From assembly GCA_020854145.1 (NCBI GenBank), contig JADZFZ010000919.1, positions 1-42,455 of the forward strand: a DNA stretch of 42,455 nucleotides, written 5' to 3'. Both the position numbers and the translations under genes were made by a program. The notes beneath the pieces are model-generated. The model saw nothing but the letters and a program-made list of their open reading frames with translations, searched no databases and was not told where the DNA came from. This DNA comes from Deltaproteobacteria bacterium (lineage in GTDB: Bacteria > Myxococcota_A > Polyangia > Polyangiales > JADZFZ01). The number at the start of each line of letters is the position of its first letter. Positions within the stretch are counted from its first letter, which is position 1. Below are positions 10,094-20,518 of the stretch, piece by piece.

Positions 10094-11104
10094 ATGACGG
10101 CGGGCGCGCACGCACGATCGCGACGAGCGCTGGGGGTGGCGTTCGCGATCGTCTCCGCGTGCGGCGGCTCGGCCGAGCGCACCTCGCGACCGCGCACGCC
10201 CGCGCACCCGGAGATTGGGCCCCTCGCGGACCTGGTGCCTCGGGGAGCCGAGCTCGTCGTGATCGCACGGCCCGACGATGCGCTGTCGCGACCCGCCATC
10301 GCGACCATCGTCTCGCTGGTCCTGCCCGAGCCGCGACAGCGATCCCTGCGTGACCGCTACGGCGTGGACGTGCGCGCCCTGACGGAGCTCGCGTGGTGCA
10401 CGCACGGCGACGCGACGCTCATCCTGGCGCGTGGGCCGATCGACGCGCACCGAGTGATCCGTCGCGCCGAGCGACGCATGAGCGCGTTGGAGGGCTCGCG
10501 GAGCGCGCCATTTCCGCGGCGAACGGGCTTGCTCGACGGGCAACGACACGACTTCGTGGCGCTCGATCGCAACACGCTCGCATTGCTGCGTGGCGAGCCC
10601 GGGATGATGGACGCGGTGTTGCGCGCCGTCCGAGCGCGCGAACGGAGCGGAGCGCTCTCCCCGCGCCCCCTGCGGGAGCTCGCGGCGCGACACGGCGGCG
10701 CGCCCGTGGTCGTCTACGCGCCGAGGCCCATTCGCCTGCCGACCGACACGGGCATCGGGTTGCTGCTCTCGCGCGAGCGTGCGTTGGCAGTGGCGCTCGA
10801 CGGAGACGGCTCGGAGATCGTCGCGCGCATCGAGCTCGTCGGCGAGTTCCCGCCGACGGCCGCCGAGAACTTCGCAGCGCTCGTTCGGTCGCTCGGCGAG
10901 AGCGACCTCGGGCGTGCGCTCGGGCTTCAGGACTCGGCCTCCCGCGCGGAGATCGAGGTCGACCAGCCGGAAGGTGCGGACGTCGCCGTGGGTGTACGAA
11001 TCGGCCTGCGAGCCGACGCCGAAGAGATCGGTCGTGGGGTGCGCGAGGTCTTCGTCGCCGAGCTCGCCGACCTCTTCGGCGAGCGATCCCCGAGCGCGCC
11101 GTAG
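10094..11104 (+). CDS. Predicted lipoprotein of unknown function
   Basis: The product is 336 aa. The N-terminus has an Arg-rich start, a hydrophobic stretch and a lipobox-like VSAC with Cys at residue 23, so it is probably lipidated and anchored outside the cytoplasm. The rest is predicted alpha/beta with phrases such as [19 protein letters not shown] and a hydrophobic [21 protein letters not shown] recognise no catalytic motif. A GTG at 10076 would add six residues before the signal; ATG 10094 gives a cleaner signal peptide. It precedes the M16 peptidase pair by 18 nt but that gene has its own -10-like box, so cotranscription is uncertain. DUF3352-like proteins are a possible family but this is not established. 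Confidence 0.65.
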   Translation: MTAGAHARSRRALGVAFAIVSACGGSAERTSRPRTPAHPEIGPLADLVPRGAELVVIARPDDALSRPAIATIVSLVLPEPRQRSLRDRYGVDVRALTELAWCTHGDATLILARGPIDAHRVIRRAERRMSALEGSRSAPFPRRTGLLDGQRHDFVALDRNTLALLRGEPGMMDAVLRAVRARERSGALSPRPLRELAARHGGAPVVVYAPRPIRLPTDTGIGLLLSRERALAVALDGDGSEIVARIELVGEFPPTAAENFAALVRSLGESDLGRALGLQDSASRAEIEVDQPEGADVAVGVRIGLRADAEEIGRGVREVFVAELADLFGERSPSAP

Positions 11105-11107
11105 CGA

Positions 11108-11113
11108 TATAGT
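11108..11113 (+). promoter_or_regulatory. Putative -10 box of the M16 peptidase operon
   Basis: TATAGT ends 9 nt before the ATG of the first M16 gene. The intervening CGCGCCGCC has no Shine-Dalgarno. No clear -35 is visible because the upstream gene's coding sequence occupies that region. Confidence 0.4.
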
Positions 11114-11122
11114 CGCGCCGCC

Positions 11123-12582
<1,460 letters not shown>

Positions 12583-12586
<4 letters not shown>

Positions 12587-14160
12587 AGCACGGCCACATC
12601 GCGCTCGCGTTCACCCTCGCGCTCGTCTCCGGTGCGGCGTGCGGCAGCGGCCCCGACGCGCGCCCCACCACGCGCGACGCGATCCACCTCGTCGAGATGC
12701 GCAGCGAGTCGCCCATCGTGACGATCCGCGTCGCGTTCCGCGCCGGCAGCGCCGACGATCCGCCCGGAAAAGAAGGCCTCACGTCGCTCGTCTTCGACAT
12801 GCACGCCGACGCGGGCACGCGTCGCTTCACGTACACCGAGCTCGTGCAGCGCCTCTTCCCGATGGCGGGCGGCATCGAGACCTACAGCGATCGCGACGAG
12901 AGCGTCATCGTCGCGCGGGTCCATCGCGACAAGCTCGACGAGTTCTACCCGCTGTTCCGCGAGGTGCTGCTCGAGCCGCGGATGGACGAGGCCGACTTCA
13001 CGCGTCTGCGACAGCGTGCGCAGACCGCTCTCACGCTCGAGCTGCGCGGCAACGACGACGAGGAGCTCGGCAAGGAAGCGCTCGCGTCGCTGGTCTACGA
13101 AGGCCATCCCTACGGTCGCCCCGTGATCGGCACCGAGCGCGGTCTGACCGCGATCACGCTCGACGACGTGCGCACGCACCGTTCGATCGCGCTCTGTCGC
13201 GAGCGCGTGCTCGCAGGCATCGCGGGCAGCTACCCCGACGCGATGGCGGAGCGGCTCCGCCGCGACCTGCGTGCGCTGCCCTCGGGTTGCCCCGAGCCGC
13301 GGGCGCTGCCGGACCTCACGTGCTCCGACGACTGCGCCGACGGCCGGTGCGCGGACGCGGCGGCGGCGCGCCGATGCAGCGGTCCGACCGTCCTCATCGT
13401 CGACAAGCCGGAGGCCGAGAGCACCGCCATCAGCATGGGCTTCCCCATCGAGGTCAATCGCGATCACGCCGACTACGCGCCGCTCTTCCTGGCAACGTCG
13501 TACCTCGGACAGCACCGACAGTTCGCGGGCGTCCTGTTCCGCAGCATGCGCGCGCTCCGAGGCCTCAACTACGGCGACTACGCGTACAGCGAGGCCTTCG
13601 TGCAGGACGGTTGGTCGCGCTTTCCGCTGCCGAACACGTCGCGACGACAGCAGATGTTCTCGATCTGGATCCGACCCGTGCCCACCGAGAACGCGCACTT
13701 CTCCGTGCGCATCGCGATGCGCGAGCTCGAGCGCCTCGCGACCGACGGCATGACGGCCGCGCAGCTCGAGACGCAGCGGACGTTCCTCACGCGGTATCTG
13801 CCGCTCTACGGACAGACCGAGTCGCGCCGCCTCGGCTACGCGCTCGACGACGCGTTCTACTCGACGAGCGACTCCTACTTCACGCGGTTGCCCGCGAGCT
13901 GGCGCGAGCTCGACGCGGATCGGCTCAACCGCGTCGTCCGAGCCCATCTCGCGGGCCGCCGCCACATCGCGATCGCGATCGTGACCCGCAACGCCGCCGA
14001 GCTCGCCGACGCCATCGCGAGCGAGCGCGAGTCGCCGATCACGTACGCCGAGCCCAAGCCCGACGAGGTCGTCGCCGAGGATCGCGTCATCCAGAGCTAT
14101 CGGCTCGGCATCCCACGCGAGCGCATCCGCGTCGTGCCCGTCGCCGAGATGTTCCGCTGA
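12583..14160 (+). CDS. M16 peptidase-like non-catalytic partner with cysteine-rich insert, probable lipoprotein
   Basis: The product is 525 aa. After a signal sequence ending SGAAC (Cys20, a weak lipobox) comes an M16 fold. The segment that should carry HxxEH reads GLTSLVFDMHADAG, so the zinc site is lost. The C-terminal half keeps the family's substrate-cradling pattern, including RALRGLNYGDYAYSEAF, comparable to the Arg/Tyr segment of M16 regulatory subunits. Unusual is a Cys-rich insertion between the halves (C236, C247, C251, C256, C265), possibly disulphide-bonded. Start and stop overlap both neighbours (ATGA before, TGATG after), so it is translated with the catalytic subunit. I infer that the two form a heterodimer. 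Confidence 0.85.
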
Positions 14161-16262
14161 TGGACTACGAATGGATGAAGCTCCTCGCATCGTCCGGCGC
14201 GCTGCGGGCGGCCGAGGAGACGGGGCTCCTGCAACGCGTGCTCCGCGCGCCCGCGACCGCGGAGGAGCTCGCCGCGGACCTCTCGCTCGATCGACGTGCC
14301 CTCGAACGCGTCCTCGCGGTGCTGGTGTCCTATCACGTGCTCGTGCGCGATGGCGCCACGTATGCGGCCTCGTCCGAGCTCCGGTTCACGCACGAGAGCA
14401 TGCCCGGCGCGGTCGACATGACGCTCATGTTGTTCCGCCACACTCCGGAGATGCTCCGCACCGGCGAGCCGATCCGCCGCATGGATGGCTCGGTCGCCGA
14501 GCGCGAGGAGAGCTACCGCGCCGCAGGCAAACGCCTGGGTCGGATGTTCGAGGGCCACGCGCGAGCCCTCGCCGGGGCTTGGAGCCGGGAGGTGGAAACG
14601 ATCCTCGACATCGGATGCGGCTCGGGGGTCTGGAGCCTGGCCTTTGCCGAACGCAACCCGACGACCCTGGTGACGGGGCTCGATCTGCCGGCGGTGCTGC
14701 CCGCGTTCGAGGAGCGTGCACGCGACCTCGGTCTCACCGATCGCACCACGACGCTCGCCGGCGACATGCACGAGATCGACTACGCGCGCCACGCGTTCGA
14801 CATGGTCATCATCGCCAACGTCATCCACCTCGAGCCCCCCGAACGTGTCGAGTCCCTCCTTTCGAAGGCGAGCCGCGCCGTTCGCCCCGGGGGCGAGCTC
14901 GTGATCGTCGACACGTTCGTCGACGCCTCCAACGAGCACGATCCCAACCTCACGACCTACGAGCTCGGGCTGGCGCTGAGGACGACCAAGGGTCGCGTCT
15001 ACCGCGCGGACGACGTCGAAGGCTGGCTGAGACGTGCGGGACTGGTGACCGACTTCGTGCCGTTGCCGGGATTCGCGGGATCCGGCGCGCTTCGAGGACG
15101 CCACCCGGTCGCGTCGGCGGACGAGCTGCGCGGCTACCGCGAGAAGCTCCAGACGCTCGAGAAACGGTTCCGGTACCTGTTCGACGAAGCGCCGGATCCG
15201 ATCGCCATCGTGAGCCACCACAACGCGCGCGTGCTCCACGTGAACCCGGCGTTTCAGCGACTGCTCGGGCCATTGCCCACGCAGCGATGGGCTCACTGGT
15301 CCGACTACGTGCACACCGACGACCGCGACCGCGTCCACCGCGTGCTCGAGGCCCACGTGGCGGGCGTCCCTGCGCCGCCGCGGTATCCGGTGCGCCTCGT
15401 GGCACTCGACGCGACCGACGGGGCCGAGCCGATCTCGGCGGAGCTGACGCTCCATCCCCCCGACGAGCGCGTCACCGCCGTGCTCATCCGCGACGTCACC
15501 GAGTCCATGCGCGCTGCGCGCGAGCTGCGTGACGCGCAAGCGAAGCTCCTCCAGCAGGCGAAGGTCGCGTCGCTCGGCACCCTCGTGGCCGGCGTCGCAC
15601 ACGAGCTGAACAGCCCGCTCGGCTCGATCCTCTCGAACGTCGACTTGTCCGCGCGCGCGCTCGCGATCCTCCGCGCGGAGATGGCGAGCCCGACCGACCG
15701 CGCCAAGACCGCGCTCGATGCGCTGATGAACGCCACCGCGGTGACGCGAAGCGCAGGCGAACGGACGAACACGATCGTGCGCTCGCTCCGATCGTTCGCG
15801 CGCCTCGACGAAGCCGAGGTGAAGAAGGTCGACCTCCACGAGGGCATCGACAGCGCGCTGACGCTGCTCGCGCACGTGCTCGGCGACCGCGTCGCGGTCG
15901 AGCGGCGATACGGCGAGCTGCCCGCGCTCGTATGTCGCCCGAGCCAGATCAACGAGGTCTTCATGAGCCTGCTGACGAACGCCATCGAGGCCATCGACGG
16001 CTCGGGAACGCTCACGATCACGACCGGCGTGGACGGGGATCGCGCGATGGTGCGCATCGCCGACACCGGGCGTGGGATCCCCGCGGCTCATCTCGAACGG
16101 ATCTTCGATCCGGGCTTCACGACCAAGGGCGTGGGCGTCGGTACGGGTCTGGGCCTGGCAATCGCGTACCGTGTGGTCGGCGAGCACGACGGCTCGATCG
16201 ACGTCGAGAGCACGCCGGGATGCGGGAGCGCGTTCACCGTGCGTCTGCCGCTCGAGCGGTGA
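14160..16262 (+). CDS. Methyltransferase-PAS-histidine kinase fusion protein
   Basis: The product is 700 aa, cytosolic, with no membrane segment. Residues 1-90 are a winged-helix dimerisation domain like those of small-molecule O-methyltransferases. Residues 140-300 are a SAM-binding Rossmann fold with motif I DIGCGSG at 150-156 and GLDLPAVL at 173-180. A PAS domain covers about 335-445 (FRYLFDEAPDPIAIVS, VNPAFQRLLG). The kinase core follows, with phospho-acceptor H481 in GVAHELNSPLGS, N-box N607, G1 DTGRGI (635-640) and G2 GTGLGLAIAY (661-670). All key kinase residues are present. No response regulator lies nearby. The ATG shares one base with the M16 partner's stop, so it belongs to the peptidase transcript. 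I infer that the methyltransferase half senses or modifies a small molecule and signals to the kinase. Confidence 0.88.
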   Translation: MDYEWMKLLASSGALRAAEETGLLQRVLRAPATAEELAADLSLDRRALERVLAVLVSYHVLVRDGATYAASSELRFTHESMPGAVDMTLMLFRHTPEMLRTGEPIRRMDGSVAEREESYRAAGKRLGRMFEGHARALAGAWSREVETILDIGCGSGVWSLAFAERNPTTLVTGLDLPAVLPAFEERARDLGLTDRTTTLAGDMHEIDYARHAFDMVIIANVIHLEPPERVESLLSKASRAVRPGGELVIVDTFVDASNEHDPNLTTYELGLALRTTKGRVYRADDVEGWLRRAGLVTDFVPLPGFAGSGALRGRHPVASADELRGYREKLQTLEKRFRYLFDEAPDPIAIVSHHNARVLHVNPAFQRLLGPLPTQRWAHWSDYVHTDDRDRVHRVLEAHVAGVPAPPRYPVRLVALDATDGAEPISAELTLHPPDERVTAVLIRDVTESMRAARELRDAQAKLLQQAKVASLGTLVAGVAHELNSPLGSILSNVDLSARALAILRAEMASPTDRAKTALDALMNATAVTRSAGERTNTIVRSLRSFARLDEAEVKKVDLHEGIDSALTLLAHVLGDRVAVERRYGELPALVCRPSQINEVFMSLLTNAIEAIDGSGTLTITTGVDGDRAMVRIADTGRGIPAAHLERIFDPGFTTKGVGVGTGLGLAIAYRVVGEHDGSIDVESTPGCGSAFTVRLPLER

Positions 16263-16290
16263 TCCGGGTCGCACCCGCGTCGCGACGCAG

Positions 16291-16296
16291 TAGAGT
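16291..16296 (+). promoter_or_regulatory. Putative -10 box of the Ser/Thr kinase gene
   Basis: TAGAGT ends 12 nt before the ATG. The intervening GCGCGTCGCGTC carries no Shine-Dalgarno. The -35 region (GTCGCA at 17 nt) is weak. Confidence 0.35.
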
Positions 16297-16308
16297 GCGC
16301 GTCGCGTC

Positions 16309-18648
16309 ATGAGCGCGCACGAGCCCGCCGTCGGCCAGACGTTCGGTCGTTATCGCATCGACGGCTTGCTCGGTCGTGGCGGGATGGGCGAGGTCTTTCG
16401 CGCGTTCGACACGGTCGTGCAGCGACCCGTCGCGCTCAAGGTCCTGCGACTCCCGGTCGCCGCGGCGGGCGACTCGGCGCCCTCGCCCGCCGACAGCACC
16501 GGCCGCGCGCTCGAGAGACTGCTCCGGGAGGCACGCGCCGCGGCAGCGCTCTCGCACCCCAACGTGGTCGCCGTCTACGACATCGGCTCGCACGACGGCG
16601 TGCACTTCTTGGCGCTCGAGCTCGTCGAGGGCAAGACGCTCCGCACCCTGGCGGCGGATCCGGCCATCTCGCTCGAGATGCGCCTCTCGTGGCTGCTCGA
16701 CCTCGCGCGCACGCTGGCCGCGGCGCACGCCGCCGGGCTGGTCCACCGCGACATCAAGCCCGAGAACGTGATGGTGCGCCCGGACGGGACGCTCAAGGTC
16801 CTCGATTTCGGCCTCGCCCGCGCAGAGCCCGGCCCGAGCACCGGAGCACGCACGGACGCGCCGGCTCTGCCGACGTTGACGACCGAGGGCATGGTCGTCG
16901 GCACGCCGCTCTACATGTCGCCCGAGCAGCTCTTCGCGCACCGCGCCGACGGTCGTGCGGACCAGTGGGCGTGGGCCGTCGTCGCGTGGGAGCTGCTGTC
17001 GGGCGCCGTGCCCTGGTCGCCGAGCGAGACCGCGGTCGGCATCGTCGCGCGCATCCTGACGGAAGAGCCGGGCTCGCTGAGGGCCAAGGTTCCGGCGTTG
17101 CCCGACGCATGGGATCGCGCCATCTCTCGCGCGCTCTCGAAGGATCGCGAGAAGCGCTTCCCGTCCATGGACGTGCTGCTCGACGCCCTCGGCGCATCGA
17201 CGAGCTCGCACCCCGGTTCGACCGCGGTCGCGACCCCGGCACCCGCGCTCGAGGCCACTTCTGCCCGCGCAACGACCGGCGCGCCGCGCGCAGCCTCGGT
17301 CCCACCCATCGCGCACCGGTCGCGTCGGAGCGTCGTGGCGCTCGTCGTCGTCGGGATCGTGATCCTCGGGGGTGCCGCGGCGGCTCTCGTCGTCGGCTTC
17401 GATCGCCTCGGCAGCGATCGACGCACCATCACGACGAGCGACGGTTCGCAGACGCGATCGGGACCCCCGAGCCGCGACGCGCGCTCTCCCGCGAAGCTGC
17501 CCCCGGCCCCGACGGAGACGGCGACGACGACGACGCCTGCTGCGGCTGCGCCCCCGACCTCCGTCGTCGAGCTCGCGGCCGGCGCGACGTCGACGTGCGC
17601 CCGGCTCGCGAGCGGCGCCGTGCTTTGTTGGGGCCGCAACGAAAGCGGAGCGCTCGGTGACGGGACGCTCGAGCCACGCCGCGGTCCCGTCCGCGTCGTG
17701 GACCTCGAGGCCACCGGCATCCGCGTCGGGCACGACCACGCTTGTGCGCTCCGCCGCGGTGGCCGCGTCGCGTGCTGGGGAGGCAACGACCACGGCGCGC
17801 TCGGCCCGATGGCGGCGCACGATCGACCTACTCCGCGCCCCGTCGAGGTCCCGCTCGACGAGCCTGCCATCGATCTCGCGCTGGGCCGCTACCACACGTG
17901 CGCGCTCGGTCCGAGCGGCACCGTGCGCTGCTGGGGCGCCAACCAGCACCTCGAGCTCGGCGACCGCTCGCGCGGCGAGGCAGACAGCCGCCCTGCACCC
18001 GTCCCCGGGACGTCCGGCGCGATCGCCATCGACGCGACCCAGCACCACACCTGCGCGCTCCGGCGGCAGGGCGACACCCGCGTGGTGACGTGCTGGGGCG
18101 CGAACGACGAAGCGCAGATCGGAGACGGAAGCCAGTCCGCCGACGGGCGTGCGGCCTTCGACGCGCTCCGCGCGGCCGACCTGGTGCAGGTCGCCGTCGG
18201 CACCGTGGACACGTGCGTGCGACACGGCGACGGTGCGGTCGATTGTTGGGGGGCCGGCTGCTCGGGTGAGACGGGAGATCCCGCGCTCGTCCATCCTCGA
18301 ACGAACCCGTTCCGCGTGCCTGGCCTCGCACCCGTCGCCGCTCTCGACGCGGGTGCGCGATTCGCGTGCGCGCTCGTCGCAGGAGCAGGCGTCCGCTGCT
18401 GGGGCGTCAACGCGGAGGACGCTTCGCAGCTCGGCGCAGGAAGCGATACGCAGTTCTCCGCCGCGCCGCTTCCCGTGCGGGGCATCGAGCACGCGACGTT
18501 GCTGAGCGTCGGATGGCAGCACGCCTGCGCGCTCGTCGCGGACGGTGCCGTCCGGTGCTGGGGCGCGAACGGCTACGGCCAGCTCGGCAACGGCGCACAA
18601 ACCCCCGCCGAGAACGCCCCCGTCGCCGTCACCGGGCTGCCGCGCTGA
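16309..18648 (+). CDS. Transmembrane Ser/Thr protein kinase with extracytoplasmic RCC1-like propeller
   Basis: The product is 779 aa. Residues 14-295 are a complete Hanks-type kinase: glycine loop GRGGMGEVF (22-30), Lys44, HRDIKPEN with D148, DFG with D166, and the P+1 region GTPLYMSPEQ. After an Ala/Pro/Thr linker comes one membrane helix (about 341-363), then a Thr/Pro-rich stalk. Residues 418-779 hold seven repeats, each with a Cys-Trp-Gly (CWG) signature and a second Cys 10-13 residues earlier. Seven blades suggest a closed RCC1/BLIP-II-type propeller, each blade perhaps carrying a disulphide, which fits an extracytoplasmic location. The role is probably that of a sensor kinase; ligand and substrates are unknown. 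The 3' end overlaps the convergent DUF4105 gene by 20 bp. Confidence 0.92.
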   Translation: MSAHEPAVGQTFGRYRIDGLLGRGGMGEVFRAFDTVVQRPVALKVLRLPVAAAGDSAPSPADSTGRALERLLREARAAAALSHPNVVAVYDIGSHDGVHFLALELVEGKTLRTLAADPAISLEMRLSWLLDLARTLAAAHAAGLVHRDIKPENVMVRPDGTLKVLDFGLARAEPGPSTGARTDAPALPTLTTEGMVVGTPLYMSPEQLFAHRADGRADQWAWAVVAWELLSGAVPWSPSETAVGIVARILTEEPGSLRAKVPALPDAWDRAISRALSKDREKRFPSMDVLLDALGASTSSHPGSTAVATPAPALEATSARATTGAPRAASVPPIAHRSRRSVVALVVVGIVILGGAAAALVVGFDRLGSDRRTITTSDGSQTRSGPPSRDARSPAKLPPAPTETATTTTPAAAAPPTSVVELAAGATSTCARLASGAVLCWGRNESGALGDGTLEPRRGPVRVVDLEATGIRVGHDHACALRRGGRVACWGGNDHGALGPMAAHDRPTPRPVEVPLDEPAIDLALGRYHTCALGPSGTVRCWGANQHLELGDRSRGEADSRPAPVPGTSGAIAIDATQHHTCALRRQGDTRVVTCWGANDEAQIGDGSQSADGRAAFDALRAADLVQVAVGTVDTCVRHGDGAVDCWGAGCSGETGDPALVHPRTNPFRVPGLAPVAALDAGARFACALVAGAGVRCWGVNAEDASQLGAGSDTQFSAAPLPVRGIEHATLLSVGWQHACALVADGAVRCWGANGYGQLGNGAQTPAENAPVAVTGLPR

Positions 18649-19933
18649 CGGGCTCGGCGCCGCGCGTTCGCCCCCACGCGAGCAGCGCGGCTGCGCCGAC
18701 GAGGCCCAGCACGGGGACCGCGACAGGACCCACGTCCTGCCGCACGAGCCCTGCGAGCGCGACGACCACCGTGCCGAAGGTCACGACCGCGTGCACCGCG
18801 AGATAGCGGAACAGAAGCGCCGCGTGACGCCGTCGGGCGCCGAGCGCCCTGGGACCGAGCACGACCAGCGCGATGTCGGTCGGCCACAACGATAGGAGGT
18901 TCACGTTCCACGCGAGGTCCGCGTGATCGGTGAACGCCCAGAGCACGAGCGACGCGATCCCCGAGATTCCGGCGACGAGGCCGAAGAGCACGAAGCCCGT
19001 GTTGCCAAGCCATCGCGCAGCTCGAGGCGCGCGGGCCGACACGGCCATCGCGAGCGCCAGCATCACGGCCAAGGCACCGAACAGGACCCACGTGGGTCGC
19101 ACCGGAGGCGGCTCGCGACGCGGAGGCGGGGCCTGGCGCTCGACGTAGCGGCGCTCGAGAATCACGAGCGGCCGCGAGCCTCCGTTGCCGCGCGGAACAC
19201 GAACGCGCTTGGCCGCGTCGTGCAGACGCTCGGGCAGGAAGAGCTCGTCCCAACGAGACATCACGCGGTCGAACCGCTGATTGGCGAAGATGTCGAGGAA
19301 GCCCACGAGCCACAGCTCGGTCCCGAGCGTCTGGTATGCCGTCTGGCGGAAGCTGCGATCCGTCATGCCCGGGACCGAGCGTCGGAGCGCCCCGTGCGTG
19401 ACGGTGTCGAGCAGGTCGCGGACCCGCGTCGAGCAGTTGTCGTCGAAGTGGTGGTAGCGGTACTGCCGGTGCTCGGGCCTGAGGTTGCGCTCGATCCGCG
19501 CGACCAAGTCCTCCGCCTCGGCGTCGGTCAGGTCGAGCACCTGCCCGATCACGTAGCGATCGTGCGATGCGTAGATCTCCAGCGTGTCCTGGAAGGCCTG
19601 CGTGCTCAGCCAGTACATCGCGTGGCCCTTGACGAACTTCCACGCGAAGTCCGGTCCGAACGCGAAGGTGCCCCAGTTGAAGACGCGGTCCGTCCGGCGC
19701 TCGCGGTCGCGCACGCGGATCGCGTTGTGTGCGAACCGAGCGAAGAGCAGATCGCCCGGCCCCATCGTGATGAGCTCGACGTAGTAGCGTCGAGGGCCGA
19801 CCCTCGGCGACGACGTCGCCGTCGGAGATTGCTCCTGCGCAACGGCGCGGCTGCCGCCGACCAGCCCACCGAGCACGACGACCACGAGCGCGACGCGCGA
19901 GGCTCCACGAAGATCGAGCACGGCGCGAATCAC
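18629..19933 (-). CDS. DUF4105 (Lnb-type papain-like) membrane protein
   Basis: The product is up to 434 aa. A signal peptide ends near SRAVAQ. Residues 48-250 match the DUF4105/Lnb N-terminal periplasmic domain, a papain-like (NlpC/P60-related) fold. The likely catalytic Cys is C167 in DDNCSTRVRDLLD, and His is H69 in FARFAHNAIRV. The C-terminal part has about five membrane helices from residue 283 on. A peptidase, amidase or acyltransferase role at the cell envelope is plausible but not established. Start GTG 19933 gives the longest product. However, a perfect TTGACA lies 17 nt upstream of 19933, which favours GTG 19921 as a nearly leaderless start. The gene is divergent from the PIN-like gene. 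Confidence 0.82.
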   Translation of the reverse strand: MIRAVLDLRGASRVALVVVVLGGLVGGSRAVAQEQSPTATSSPRVGPRRYYVELITMGPGDLLFARFAHNAIRVRDRERRTDRVFNWGTFAFGPDFAWKFVKGHAMYWLSTQAFQDTLEIYASHDRYVIGQVLDLTDAEAEDLVARIERNLRPEHRQYRYHHFDDNCSTRVRDLLDTVTHGALRRSVPGMTDRSFRQTAYQTLGTELWLVGFLDIFANQRFDRVMSRWDELFLPERLHDAAKRVRVPRGNGGSRPLVILERRYVERQAPPPRREPPPVRPTWVLFGALAVMLALAMAVSARAPRAARWLGNTGFVLFGLVAGISGIASLVLWAFTDHADLAWNVNLLSLWPTDIALVVLGPRALGARRRHAALLFRYLAVHAVVTFGTVVVALAGLVRQDVGPVAVPVLGLVGAAALLAWGRTRGAEPVSAAAR

Positions 19934-19956
19934 CCACGCGCGCCGAAAGGTGTCAA
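19928..19956 (-). promoter_or_regulatory. Putative promoter of the DUF4105 gene
   Basis: On the minus strand TTGACA (19956-19951) is followed after 17 nt by GTGATT (19933-19928), a poor -10, and then after 6 nt by GTG (19921). If used, the true start would be 19921 rather than 19933. Confidence 0.4.
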
Positions 19957-20046
19957 GCCGACGCGCTCGGCAAGCGATGCCGACGAGCGACTCGAAGGCC
20001 GCCGCGGACGTGTACGCGACGGTCCCCGGATGGCGCGCGAGTCTGT

Positions 20047-20052
20047 TACAAC
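20047..20052 (+). promoter_or_regulatory. Putative -10 box of the PIN-like/GMC operon
   Basis: TACAAC lies 18 nt before the ATG, leaving room for the GGAGGACAGT ribosome-binding site. No matching -35 is visible. Unlike its neighbours this would be a normally leadered mRNA. Confidence 0.25.
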
Positions 20053-20070
20053 CATCGCGCGGAGGACAGT

Positions 20071-20505
20071 ATGGAGCTGGTGCTCGGACCGGATGTCTTC
20101 GTCAACGCGTCGGTCGCACCCGGCACACCGCCGGAACAGATCGCGCAACGCGTGTTGGGTAACGCCAAGCACAAGATCACTGCGTCTCGCTGGGTGCTCG
20201 AGCGCGTGGAGGCGATGTTGGGCGCCCACCCGGCGTTCAGGAAAGACCACCTCGCGGAGCACATGAAGCTGATCGGCTCGCTCGTGACGCAAGCCGAGCT
20301 CGACGGCAAGTTCGAGATCGGACAATGGGCCGAGGCGCTGGCCGCGACGGCCAAGGCCGCCCAGCTCGACCGCGTGATCACCGACCATCCGGACCTTCTC
20401 GAGAAGGGCTCGCACGACGGCGTGGACTTCGAGAGCACCGAGTCGTTGTTGCTGGAGTTCGCCGTGCCGCCGCCTCCTCCTCCACCCGAGCCGAAGAAGG
20501 ACTAG
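20071..20505 (+). CDS. PIN-domain-like protein
   Basis: The product is 144 aa. The pattern fits a PIN-fold nuclease: an N-terminal Asp (D8 in VLGPDVFVNAS), an internal ITASRWVLERVE helix with E44, and LDRVITDHPDLLEK with D105, where PIN proteins have the conserved TxDxxL segment. E88 sits where the third acid is expected. The tail is a proline run ending PEPKKD. PIN proteins are usually RNases, often toxins, but no antitoxin-like partner lies upstream. The downstream gene starts 13 nt later and encodes an oxidoreductase partner. The fold assignment is by motif only; catalytic competence is uncertain. A strong GGAGG precedes the ATG. Confidence 0.6.
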   Translation: MELVLGPDVFVNASVAPGTPPEQIAQRVLGNAKHKITASRWVLERVEAMLGAHPAFRKDHLAEHMKLIGSLVTQAELDGKFEIGQWAEALAATAKAAQLDRVITDHPDLLEKGSHDGVDFESTESLLLEFAVPPPPPPPEPKKD

Positions 20506-20518
20506 CGGGCGCGGCAAC

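Noticed and set aside
18923..20266. 447-aa plus-strand frame opposite the DUF4105 gene
   Set aside because: Low-complexity shadow; the minus-strand frame has a signal peptide, the DUF4105 motifs and membrane helices.
20071..20505. Toxin-antitoxin module around the PIN-like gene
   Set aside because: No small antitoxin-like gene lies upstream (divergent DUF4105 gene) and the downstream gene looks like an oxidoreductase partner.
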